The notes below the pieces were generated by a model. The model ran no database searches and was not told the origin of the DNA. It worked only from the letters and a program-made list of their open reading frames with translations. Shown piece after piece: positions 19,470-30,373 of a stretch of 64,000 bases of DNA. Location: NCBI GenBank assembly GCA_028693445.1, contig JAQUVI010000001.1:62001-126000 (forward strand). Reading direction: 5' to 3'. Position 1 is the stretch's first letter; the number at the start of each line of letters is the position of its first letter. Source of the DNA: Candidatus Absconditabacteria bacterium (GTDB taxonomy: Bacteria; Patescibacteriota; Gracilibacteria; Absconditabacterales; Absconditicoccaceae). The position numbers and the translations under genes are program-made.

Positions 19470-22400
19470 TTATTTTCCTGTTAACCAACTGTATGTTGGT
19501 GTTGGAGATGTTGATGCTGGATTGTTTTTGTCAGTAATAACAATAGTTGGATCTGGTACAGGATCTTCTTGTGTTGTTTCTATTGGTTTTCAAACCTCAT
19601 TTTTATTTGGTTTCATCCTTTCTATAAAAGTATTTGCAAAGACCGGCATACCAACTCCATCTAGCCAATAATGTCTATTACAAATTTCTTCTGGGGTAAA
19701 TATTGTTGTTCATCAAACGGTAGTCATTTTTGTAAGTTGTTCTGTTAGTCTAGATCAAACTCAACTATCGTTTCCTATAAACAAATGACCATAATATCAC
19801 ATTTTCATTTTTTCTTCAGCAGTGAATGTTGCGATACTATTTGGATCGGCTATAAATTTTTGTAAGTCTGCCAAGATTTTTGCTCATTCGCCTTCGTTTA
19901 TCAATCCAATTTTTGGACTAGATAGGAATGCTTCAGCTGTTTTTGCTGCTGGACTTGTTGATGTCAAAGAATTTATGTTCGCATCCAAAAGTTGTCTTTG
20001 GAACTCACTTCATCATTCATTCAATGTCCATAAAGTATCTTTCATAAAATCATGCATCCATGAATTAAGCTGTGTATCTTGCCATCACATTTCATTTTTT
20101 ACAATAGTTCGCCAAGCATGTTGATTGTATCAATCTGCACTAGCAGATGTAGGGGCGTTTTTGAGAGCATTTTCGATATTAGTTATGTTTTGTTGTGTTG
20201 CTCACGCATTTGCAAGAGATGTTTTAACTTCTTCATGTAAAGCTAATTCATCTGTTCAAGGTACAACAATTTGAGTTCATCCACACGGGTAATTACCGAA
20301 AATTCAGCTACCCAAAACATATTGAAGTCCTACTGCTGTTCATGCATAAAGCATACCTGCTCATATTCCATATTTCAATTCTAGATTTCTTCTTTGAGTT
20401 TTGAAATTTTCCATAGAAGTATCATAATCTGTTGTCAAATCTCCTACCAAAGAAGTGTATTGTGTGTTTCATCTAATTGTTGCAATATCTGTTCCAAGTT
20501 TTTCTGCTCACTGAGTAATTGCGGTGTAAAGATTTCTCATATCGATTTCTACTTTTGTTTTGTCTTGTGATGCAACAAAGTTGTGTCCAGTTTTTTTGTA
20601 GTAATCAACTCTCGCCAAACCATTTGACAAATAATTACGAAGTGCTGCCTCTTCTGTAGGAGGTAAAGCACCAGGAATAGCTACAAATCTATTGATAAAT
20701 TCTGTCAGTCTTGTTGTATCGGCTACGTTTTTTTGTGTTGATTCTTGATAAAGTTTGAATTGTCTTTTTGCTTTATATTTTCTCCAACTATACCAAGGAG
20801 CATTATTCATTACTGTTTTGATATTATCCATAGCTTGTTTTTCTATATTTAGACCATGTGTTAGGCGTTTTTCTTGTCCTTTTTGTTCTTTGGTATAATG
20901 GGATGCTTTTTTGGCAGCGGTCATCATTCCTATTTTTGTAGCGATTAGTCATGTGGCAGTAGCTGCTCATGCAACTCAACCTATCAATCATCCTGTTGCC
21001 AAAATTCATGTACCAGCCAAGATGCTTCAACCTACAGTTAAATATGGGTGTCTATCCATCCATGCGCCAAATTTATACCAAAATCATCTTTCTTTGTCTT
21101 TGTTGTTTATTTCATAAGCACCTGTTGTATTATCCAAAAGTTGTAATTGCATTTGTAATGTTTTTACATCTTCATTTAGTAACCCTTGTTGATGTTTTAT
21201 AATTTTGTTGATTTCAATTGGATCGTTGATATTATCCAGAATTTTTTGTATATAGTTAGGATAATTCTTTTTGGTTTCTGTAAAATATTTTCCAGTGATT
21301 GTGTTTAGTTGTGTTTGAAAATTTGTTGCATTATAAGTAGTTCCTGTAACTAATAATTTACTGATTTCATCTACCATAGTGTACTCAGCTTTTTCATTTT
21401 TTAGTTTCAACAAAATATTGGAAGCAAGATAGTCCATATTATTATTTCCTATAATAGCTGTCACTGTAGGATCTAGGCGTAAAATATTATTAAATTTTGT
21501 CTCAAAATCTCTATCCAACATATTGGTAGTCAAAAATGTTTTACACAAAAGATCTATATCTGGATTTTGATGATTAGTAAGTCTTCTTGTTATTGCGCCA
21601 TTCCAATCTCCATCACTAGATTCCATTTCATGTCTATCAGATGCAAAAACTACATCTTCACGAGTAAGATCTACATTTCATTTTACTGATGAAAGATGCC
21701 TATTTCTTCTTTGTTGTCTACGAAGAGATCTAAGAGCAAATGTTTTCATTCTTTCTCGAGCTTTTCGAGTTTTTGCATCGAACAAATTTAACTTACCCAA
21801 AGCTTCATACTCTTTTCTCGCTAATTCTTCAGCTCTATGATTTGCTTCTTCAAGATGTACGCTTTCTACATTTGAAATGGTTGCAGTTCGTTCTTTTTTT
21901 TGAGTGATTGGAGGAGGGGGAGGTGGTGGTGGAATAGGATCATCATCTTCAATATGAGGATCTAAAGCTAGTTGTTCTTTATGACGAGGTAATATTTTCT
22001 GAGGTCATGGTCAAGGATTTAAAGCCTTTTGTTTTTCATCTTCAATATGAGGACCTATTTCTTTTTGTTTTTTTCTCCTTACAACATGATAAACTGTTTT
22101 ATCTTTTACTCTATTTTGAAGAGCTTCTTTATAAATCAATAATCTTTCTTGTTCAACTACTTCAAGATCTCACTTACTTGATAATTGATTGAATAAATCT
22201 TTTAGTTTCTCCAAAGTCATATCTTCGGATAATAAATTTTCTTTTGCTATAAGTCTTGCTAAATCTATAGGAGCAAGTATTCAATCTTTTACTATTTTTT
22301 GTTTTTCTTTTAGTTCTTCAATTTCTTTTATTATTTTTTCTATAAATTCTGTATTAAACAATCATCCAGAAAGATTTTCTCATAATTTAATATACTCTAC

Positions 22401-23492
22401 GTCATAACCAGCTTTTTTTAGCGATTCTTCACATATTTTTGCTTCAGTTTCTAGTTCTTCTTCTGATTTTATATTTTTTCATGGTTCATCGTTGTTGATT
22501 TGAATCCAATATTTTTGATCCATAGGCACATTTTCTGGTCGAGAAATAATAAGCATTTCAGAAAATTGTGTATCTAGTTTTTCTAGTTCTTTTTTGTCTC
22601 ACTCATTTTGTAAATATTGTTCCAAAAAGTTTGTATAAATTTCTTTATTTTTTTTGATATCAATAAAAACCCCAGATTGGATTTCTATTTCTGAAATATT
22701 CGAAAATCCACTTCATTCTCTAAGTTCTCTGATTTTGTCTGCCAAATTATCTCTATTTACCAATAATCATTTCCTCAAAATTTCTTTTGATTCTGGTGTC
22801 TTTTCTACGGTGTTTTCTTTTTCATCTTCTTTAGTCTCTTCAATTTTACTTGTTCAATTATTTTGGTTTTCATTACCATTATCTTCGGTTTCAGGTTTTA
22901 AATTATTTTCATCTTCTGTATTGTTTTTCTTTGCTTTTCTTTCTTCCAATTCTTTCTTTTTTTTAGCAAGAGCTTCATCTATTTTTCTTTGCTCTTCTTC
23001 TGTTCGTTTGATTAGAGAGAAAAATTTGTTTTTGCGTTTTTTTTGCAATAATTCAATTTTATCTTTATATGTTTGATCTTGATTTAACTCTTCATAAGCT
23101 TTTTCAGCTACAACTTTATCATCTTCAAAGGTAATCATATTACCACTATCCAAAATCAATCTTTGCGCCAAAGCCCAATCAGTCCCTTCTATTCATTTTT
23201 GATTATTTTCTCACAAAAAATAATGGTAACTATCAAAAATATTACGATAACTATTTTGATCGATTGTTATAGCGTTTCAATCAACTTTTACTTCATTTGG
23301 TATATTTCATGTTTTTTTCCTTGATTCAAAAATTTGATACGCAATATCTCCAATTTTCATTGGTTTGCGCTTGTTTAAACCAAGTGTTTCAAAAACCTCA
23401 AGCTTTGCTTGAGCAAGAATTTTTTCTTCTTTTGAAGCATTGCTTTTTAGAAGTGATTGTTGATTTAGAAGATTGTAGGTTGGCTTACTCAT
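19470..23492 (-). CDS. Giant 1340-aa protein of unknown function with central hydrophobic segment
   Basis: ATG 23492 to TAA 19470. I checked the frame in detail over 19.4-21.1 kb and it matches the open pieces further up; only UGA interrupts. The N-terminal 450 residues are Glu/Lys-rich and probably coiled coil (KKRKNKFFSLIKRTEEEQRK), followed by a proline tract (IPPPPPPPPI) and an Arg-rich stretch. Around residue 830 is a Gly-rich hydrophobic segment (LTVGGSILAGTGILATGGLI) that may span or enter a membrane. The C-terminal part ends with SPTPTYSWLTGK. No catalytic motif or signal peptide. Not recognised. It is next to the 889-aa gene, separated by a terminator. Confidence 0.82.
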
Positions 23493-23552
23493 GATAAAAA
23501 AATATTAATAAAATACCTTAAAATAATTCTACTTCCTTTTCTCAAAAAAAGC

Positions 23553-23581
23553 AAAAAATCCTCCGGAGTGGGGGATTTTAA
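23553..23581 (-). terminator. Intrinsic terminator of the 889-aa gene
   Basis: On the minus strand: AAAATCCCCCACTCCGGAGG then ATTTTTT, a GC-rich stem followed by T-run. It lies 27 bases beyond the stop at 23608. Confidence 0.8.
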
Positions 23582-23607
23582 GGTTGACATTTTGTATAAA
23601 ATATATA

Positions 23608-26277
23608 TTACATTCTTCTATTCATTGCTTTTATCATTCTTCACATAATCATTGGATTCATAAAAATTTCTTTGGTTTCTTCTGGTGTACACATACGTCT
23701 TCATCCTCTTGCATCTACATCATCAAGTTCTGTCTTTCTTATTATACGATTATTTCTACCATTCAAAATATTCCCTGGATCTTCAGGAGTAATAACACCA
23801 AATTCTCCATCTTCATCCAATACATAAATATTTTGTGTCAGAGGATCGCGAACTCAAAAATTACTACGATTTATTTTATTATTTTCTCTAAGTTTTTTCG
23901 TCATTTCTTCATAAAAAGCTCAAACAATTTCTCTTTCCATTCCGTCAAATATTCTGATTTTATTTTTTCTATATTCCAATAATTTTCATAGATTTTTGCC
24001 TGAGATTTCTATATCTCATTTTTTCAAAGTAATGTTGTTTTTTTCAAACGAAATTTCCACATCCCCAACATTTGTTGTAAAATCAAATTGACGAACAGTT
24101 CTCAGATTCATAACTGTTTTGATAGGAGATGTCCAGAAAGAATTTGCAGAAACATTGGTCTTCAATAATCTAGACCTAGTTGCGTTTCTATAATTCTCGT
24201 GATATTGATTCATTGAAAAATTAAAATGATCCATAAGAGAATCTATAGCTGTCTGCAATGATCTACTATTTCACATTCCATGGAATGTATTTGTAGTCAC
24301 AAAAGAATCATAATCAAATAGTACATTTTCTGTCCTTGTTCCTCATGTATCATTTGTTTCAATTAGAAAAATATTTTCTTTGTTCATTATTATTTCTCTT
24401 TGTAGAGCTGTACCTGGTACACGATAATTCAAAGAAAAGTTTTTTTTCTTTGATATTTGTATCATACTAACCATCATGTTGTAGACAATATGAGCCCTAA
24501 CTTTGAAATCAGGAATGTCAGGACAATTGAGAATCTTTCTTGCCAAAGTAGAAACTTCTCATTGTTTTAACGTTATACTTTTTCTTCTATAACGTTTATC
24601 ATTTTCTGGAAAATCTATAGTCACATTTATATTGTTTTTTCCGCTAATATTTGTTTTGAGGTCGTATTTTACAGGTTCTGGATTATTTAAATCAGTGATT
24701 CTAGAATTGGTAGAAATGTCGACAGATTGGTCTTTTATTTCATGACTTGCTCAGTTATAAAATCTCATATAGCTTACATCAGGACGACCAAAAGGGATTC
24801 ATAAAATACGTCTTCTTCTATGTTTTATCATTTGATCATTGGCTCAAATATTTCATTGTATAGCATCATTGATTCTTGCACCTCAAACAATTTCATTATC
24901 ATTTCTTCTTTGTTCTATTGCTGTCAAAAAACTACTTAATTCTGTTTTTAAACGCATATTGTTTGGTACAGAATTTGTCAACAATTCATTTAATCCATAT
25001 TTTAGATATTCTTGTACGCTATTGTTTAGGTTATTGTGTACATAATTTTGATAACTTATATTGTCCCTGATTACATTTGGATCATTATTCCAAGTGCGAC
25101 TATCATGTGCAAACCAATCACGAAATGTGTTGTAAGTGTTTATATTTGTTATGCTTGTTGCAATAGGTCAAGTACTCAAAAAATTTCTATATATTTGTTG
25201 ATAAAGTTCTTCTTTGATTTCGTTTTCTTTACCATTTTTTTTACCATATTCTTCAAGCTGTGAAAACCTGATTCCATCAAGATGTTTCAACGCTTCAAAA
25301 ACTGTTTCTCTTTGTAGAGAAGGAAGTCTGTTGTTGTATTGTGTTACTAATTCGTTTTCTACTATATTTCCTGGTGCTGTTGTATTGTATGTATCAATTT
25401 GTATTTGACGAAGTGCTAGTGTATCCATAGGAATTGGTGCCGGTCCATTTCTTAATTGTAATTGAAATTTTTTATTGCATACAAGATTAACGTTGTTTAC
25501 TCAAACAGCGGCTGCTGGATAAGTTCCATTGATAGATAGTTTAAGTGGTTGAGAGAGATCAACAGTTGGCGGTGTTATTATTAGATTTGTGAGATCAAGA
25601 GTTCTAGTACCTAAGTTAATTCATGAAAGAGTAGCTGTTTGTCATCATATTTGGATCGTATAATTTCCTCCTGTAACAGCTAAGGGTTGTCATTGATCAT
25701 CACATAATGTATAATTTGCATTTGGGTTTCAAGGAGCTGTTTTAAATAATCAATCTAAATTCTGATTAATATTTGCTATTCATGCTCTAGCGGTTCAAAC
25801 AGGTGTTGTAATATCAAGGTCTACATTTCCCATTCTTGATCAAGTATTGAAATAATTTGCATATGTTGTTAGGTTATTATATTCTGTTTGTCTATTTATT
25901 ACATTTGTAGATCATGCTCAAGGAAATAATGCTGTACCACCAGTTATTCTAAGTAAATTAGTTCTATCTCTTCCTATTTCGGCACGTCTTGTTGAACTTG
26001 ATGCCCCTGTGGGTAGTGCTGCTTCATCAGTGTTTAATTGAGTAATTTCATTTGCAGCATCAGCAACTAAAGCTCATGTTTGCAATCTATTTCTCACATT
26101 TTCTATATCTATTTTTACTTCATCATCTACAAAAAGATTATTCCCTGTGTGAAGATTATTGAATAAATCCAAAGATCTTGCAGCAGTGATTTTATTTATT
26201 TCAGAAACATTAGACAAATCATTAAGTTTTGTCTCAGCTGTTTTCAGATGTGTTTTTGCTTTAGTATTGTCACTCAT
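23608..26277 (-). CDS. 889-aa protein of unknown function
   Basis: ATG 26277 to TAA 23608; I checked the frame codon by codon over nearly all its length and only UGA occurs. The N-terminal 70 residues are helical (MSDNTKAKTHLKTAETKLND). Around residues 180-280 are beta-rich, Ig-like stretches (NYTIQIGGQTATLSGINLG, LKLSINGTYPAAAVGVNNVN). The rest is mixed and Asn/Arg-rich (MIKHRRRRILGIPFGRPDVS). There is no signal peptide or membrane helix. It follows the Lys/Glu-rich 298-aa gene by 22 bases, so the two are probably in one operon. No family recognised. Confidence 0.85.
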
Positions 26278-26299
26278 TTTTCCTTATAATAAATAAAAC

Positions 26300-27196
26300 C
26301 TATTTTCCTCCTTTTTTATAATTCCATTTAAATTTTCCCGCATATTTTTTCATATCTTCTTGATATTTTGCCCAGATTTTTTTCATAGCTTCTCCTCATG
26401 ATGGGAAGTTTAGAATATCGAATCAAAAATATTTCAGAGATCTTCAAGCCATTTTTAGTCAATTTCGTGTTGCTCTAAAAGGATATCTAATTAGATTTCC
26501 TGCCTGTGTAGATGTTTTTCCCAAGAAAGAACCGATTGATCAAAAGAATCATTTTTTCTCTGATTTCTCTTTTTTCTTATCTGCTTCAATATCGTCGCCT
26601 TCTTTTTCTTCTGATTTTTCTGATGCTTTTTTCTCGCTTTTTTTCTCATCATCTTTTTTATCTTTTGATTTTTCTGATTCTGGTTTTTTTCCAGATTCTT
26701 TCTTGTCTTCAGGTTTTTCATTTTTATCTTCAGACTTTTTTTCTTCTTTTGATTCTAACTTTTTATTATCTTTTTTTTCATTTTTTTTCTCATCATCTTT
26801 TTTATCTTCTTTGAGTTCTTCTTTTTTCTTTTCAACTTCCTTTTTTTGTTTCTCTGATTCTTCGTGTTTTTTTACATTTAGATCTAATCGTTCGTACATA
26901 TCTTTGTGAATTCAAAGTCTTTCAACTCATTTACCATCTCTTAAAATTTCCATAGCTTCATCATAAGATTTTGCATCTTTGAAATTGTCTGGTAATTTTT
27001 TTTGTAAAGTTTCAAGTACCCCTTTTTTTGTTAAATCAGTAAAAAGTGTTGCAAAATCTTCTTCTTGCTTTTTAAAATCCTTATGTCATTTTACTTCTCA
27101 TCTTGGTTTTTCTGGTTTTATCTCTTTTTCTTTTTTCCCGCTTTCAATTTTTTTCTTGCTTTCATCGACATCGGTGCTTGGTTTGTTTCCTGCCAT
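26300..27196 (-). CDS. 298-aa protein with very Lys/Glu/Ser-rich coiled-coil middle
   Basis: ATG 27196 to TAG 26300. Residues about 1-100 have a globular look (FATLFTDLTKKGVLETLQKK). Residues 105-215 are almost only K, E, D and S (EKKKEELKEDKKDDEKKNEK), expected to be a long disordered or single-helix spacer. The C-terminal 80 residues return to a normal mix with aromatics (LGKTSTQAGNLIRYPFRATR) and end YKKGGK. Separate short frames in this area are parts of this one gene joined through a UGA at 26549. Unknown function; likely cotranscribed with its neighbours. Confidence 0.8.
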
Positions 27197-27212
27197 AATA
27201 TATTTTTATTGG

Positions 27213-27545
27213 TTAAAAGTTTGCTGTATCTTCAAGTTTTGCTTCATGAATTTCTTTGTCTTCTACTAGATAATCCGTTATCAAATCATTTGCAATTTCC
27301 TCGAGCATAGTATAATATTTTGATACATTAATCTGACAATACTCTCGGAAATACTCTTCACTTTCAGATTGTTCTTCGATTTTTTTTAAATCTTCTTCTG
27401 TCAGTATTTCACTAAGTTGTTCATAAAAAATATCTTCTACAATTGATTCTACAATATCTTCATCAAGATAATGATCTTCTATTGGAGATATTTCTTTGAT
27501 AGTATCTATAATATATATAGCAGCTTCTTTTGGGGTTGGTAGCAT
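27213..27545 (-). CDS. Acidic helical protein, 110 aa, unknown function
   Basis: ATG 27545 to TAA 27213, no UGA. Very acidic and helical (SIVEDIFYEQLSEILTEEDL), with no Cys or membrane segment. It lies 16 bases before the 298-aa gene and 21 bases after the 276-aa gene, so it sits inside the same transcription unit. The style resembles the 97-aa protein that ends this block. No family recognised. Confidence 0.7.
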   Translation of the reverse strand: MLPTPKEAAIYIIDTIKEISPIEDHYLDEDIVESIVEDIFYEQLSEILTEEDLKKIEEQSESEEYFREYCQINVSKYYTMLEEIANDLITDYLVEDKEIHEAKLEDTANF

Positions 27546-27566
27546 GGTAAAATTTTATTTATAAAG

Positions 27567-28397
27567 TTATGCAGCAATTTTAGTTTCCAAGGGTTTTGAT
27601 ATTTTATCAAAATATTTATTTGCAGACTCAGCAACCTCTTTTTTAATTTGTGTTTTTAGTTCTTTTACTGTAGGAGAATCATTATCTTGCGGATTCATAT
27701 CATTTATTGCTTTTTGTATAGCATTTTTGTTTTCTATTATTTGTTTTTCTCACATAGTAGAGAAGTTTGTGAGGTTTTTCATAAATAAACTAGCTTTTTT
27801 TAGACTAGCCTTTATTTTTCATCATTTCCAAAACCTAGTTTTTGTCAAAAAATAAGCCAAAGCTTTTTTTGGATTTTCACCAAAAAAAGATTTAAACTTA
27901 TTTAGAGTTTTTCTAAGATATTTACGCCTTCCTTTTTCTACAGGATTTATAATTCTGATCATTTTCTCATCTTCCATAAGTTTTTCGTTGTATTTTTGTT
28001 CTAATTCTTTCTTTTTTTCTTCACTTTCTTGTAGCTGTTTCATAAGATCTTGCATTGTCTTGTTCTGGGTAGAATTGTTTTGTTGGTTTTTAGAATTTAA
28101 TTTGTTGTATTCTCTCATATGAGATTCCAAAAGTTTTTTGATATCACTTTTTTTAATATCTCATTTTTTGTTCAAAAGGTTTTGTATTTTTTTTAGGCTT
28201 GTTTCATTCTTTTCGCCATTTTCTTTGTTTTCATAATCTCTATCCAAAAGCTCGTTTGTCAATAAACGTATTTTTTCTTTATCTTGTGAAGAAATTGCAT
28301 CAACAAGATTCTTGTTTAACTCAGCCAAAGACAAGCTTTTAATGTTTTTTTCTAAGTTGTTTTGATTGTTGTTTGATGAAAGGCCGCTATTATTCAT
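27567..28397 (-). CDS. 276-aa Lys/Asn-rich helical protein, unknown function
   Basis: I chose the ATG at 28397 (MNNSGLSSNNNQNN) because the upstream extension is hydrophobic and unlike the rest. TAA at 27567. It contains several heptad-like helices (KQLQESEEKKKELEQKYNEK) and basic patches (VEKGRRKYLRKTLNKFKSFF). Two UGA codons join the visible pieces. First gene of the 28.4-23.6 kb unit; an MFS gene lies upstream on the same strand. Not recognised. Confidence 0.75.
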
Positions 28398-28523
28398 TAT
28401 AAAATTTATAAATTTAAAAGTCTTCAAAACCAATATTACTCGACAAAAAAAAATTGTCAATTTCCCCAAAGAAAAATCGATAATTAAAATTGACATAAGA
28501 TATAAATATGATATAGTATGTTT

Positions 28524-30227
28524 TTACATGCTATTAACTATTTTTCTTGTTCTTAATATTTTCATTCTATATTTCATTTTTTTGGTTATTCACCAAATAG
28601 CAAGAACAAAAACTCATAAACCAACAACAAGAAATGCCATTTGCATTCCAAATATTGTAGAAATAATACCAAATCCAATACTTCATGCTATACTTCAAAC
28701 TCAACCAACAAATGTTTGTACCCCAGTTATAGAACCAGAATTATTTTTTGTTGAATGTTCTGTAATTAATGCAGAAATAGCTGGTCTAATTATCGACAAT
28801 CCCAAAGAAATTCCAAATGAAACAATCATAATTCCCAAAAATGAATGTTCAAAAGCCAAGAAAGCATAAAGAAAAGATAAAAACAATAACACTACTGCTA
28901 CAAACAATTTTTTATCAAAACGCTCACTCCAAGTTGCGGTAAAAAAGTTTGTTAAATATGGTAATCTCATTAATGCAAAAAGAAATGCCACTTGTGGAAG
29001 TCAAAGGTTGTTTTCTACAGCAACCAACGGAATAAAAAGAAATCAAACATATGATAAAATATTAAACAATCATTCGAAACCAAGAGAATACATAAATGAA
29101 CGAGATTCTGATTTTAATACAATAAACGTTCTAATAAATGGTTTTAATGAAAAAACTCTTTTAATAAAATCCAACAGAAAGCTGTCTTTTCACAAAATTT
29201 CTTTTATTTGTTTTTTCTTTATGATTGGTATTTTTTTATCACTAAATAATGATAAAATAGTAAACAAAACAATAAATAAATATAGATAAGGTAAGCTAAT
29301 CCATTTTACCAAAAACGCTCAAATGACAGCTCAAACCACAAGTGCTGCATTCATGCTTGAGAAATAAAGTCATCGAGAATTTTCGGAATGATGTTTGTCT
29401 GTTGTTGTGCGAATATATGATTCATAAGTTATGTAAAGAGTCGCAGAGGCTATTCAGTTAAATACTACAGCAATCAATAAAATTTGATGATTTCTCAAAA
29501 TTCAAGCCAAGAAAAACAATATACCACAAATTATATACATTATTTTACTCAAAAAAATTACCGCTTTTCTATCTGTGTTGTCATTTAATTCTCAAATAGG
29601 AAGTGCAAAAAGTAATCTGCTAAGTGGTAAAATAGCTCCAATTAAAGATATCCAAAAAACATTATTTATAACTTCTTTGATATATATAGAAAAATATACT
29701 TCTGCCCCAAGTCCCCATCAAAAAATAAAAAGAAACAAAGAAAATGAAATAGCTCTTATAGAAAATGGTATTGATCACAGCTTTTTTTTGACAATTGATA
29801 TTAATCAATTATTTATTTCTTGGTCTTTGCTTTGAAATAGTTTGTCTTTTACAATAACCAGTTTCTTGTTTATATCTTTTGCAACGTCTTCTGTTTTTTC
29901 TTTTATTGTTTCGATTTGCTCTTGGGTTGTCTCTTTTGCTTCTATTAAATTTTCTTTTACAATATCTTTGGCTTCAATCAAAGATTCTTTTATGTCTTCT
30001 TTTGCTCTTTCTACATCTTTTTTGCGGAAAATTTTATTTTTTTTTGCAACAAATTTTTCTTTGGCGTTTACAAAAAAAATTTTGGTTTTTGTAAAAAAAT
30101 TATCTTTTCTTTTTACAATATTCTCTTTTGTTTTTTTGATTTTTGATTTTATAGAAGCAAATATATTCTGAATTTTTTCAACACTAAAGGTCTTTTTTTC
30201 TTCTACAGTTTTGTTTTCCTTGTTCAT
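28524..30227 (-). CDS. MFS transporter with 140-residue lysine-rich N-terminal extension
   Basis: ATG 30227 to TAA 28524, 567 aa. Residues about 1-140 are Lys/Glu-rich and amphipathic, with repeated 11-residue-like units (KESLIEAKDIVKENLIEAKE). A UGA at 29805 joins this part directly to a 12-helix major facilitator domain of about 420 aa. MFS motif A is seen as GELNDNTDRKA near residue 213. C-terminal helices end KMKYRMKILRTRK. Substrate unknown. Read with standard stops, it would appear as two genes, which is how the extension could be missed. An independent start for the MFS part would have to be a weak TTG or GTG, so fusion is favoured. Confidence 0.82.
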
Positions 30228-30373
30228 ATATTACTTTTAAATTATATTAAAAATTTCTTAACCACATTTCCAATTATAACAAAAATTTCTTTTCTGTCAA
30301 AAAATCCTCGAAAATTTGCAAAATTTTGATTTTGGTGTAGAATTGAGAGTGAATTTTATTTGTTAGAGAAATA

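Noticed and set aside
26512-26909. Plus-strand Phe/Leu/Ser-rich ORFs that look like membrane proteins
   Set aside because: They are the complement of the Lys/Glu/Asp-rich 298-aa gene; the hydrophobic look is a composition effect.
29805-29807. End of a separate 140-aa Lys-rich gene before the MFS gene
   Set aside because: The triplet is UGA (Gly) and the frame continues into the transporter; the UAA/UAG that would be needed is absent.
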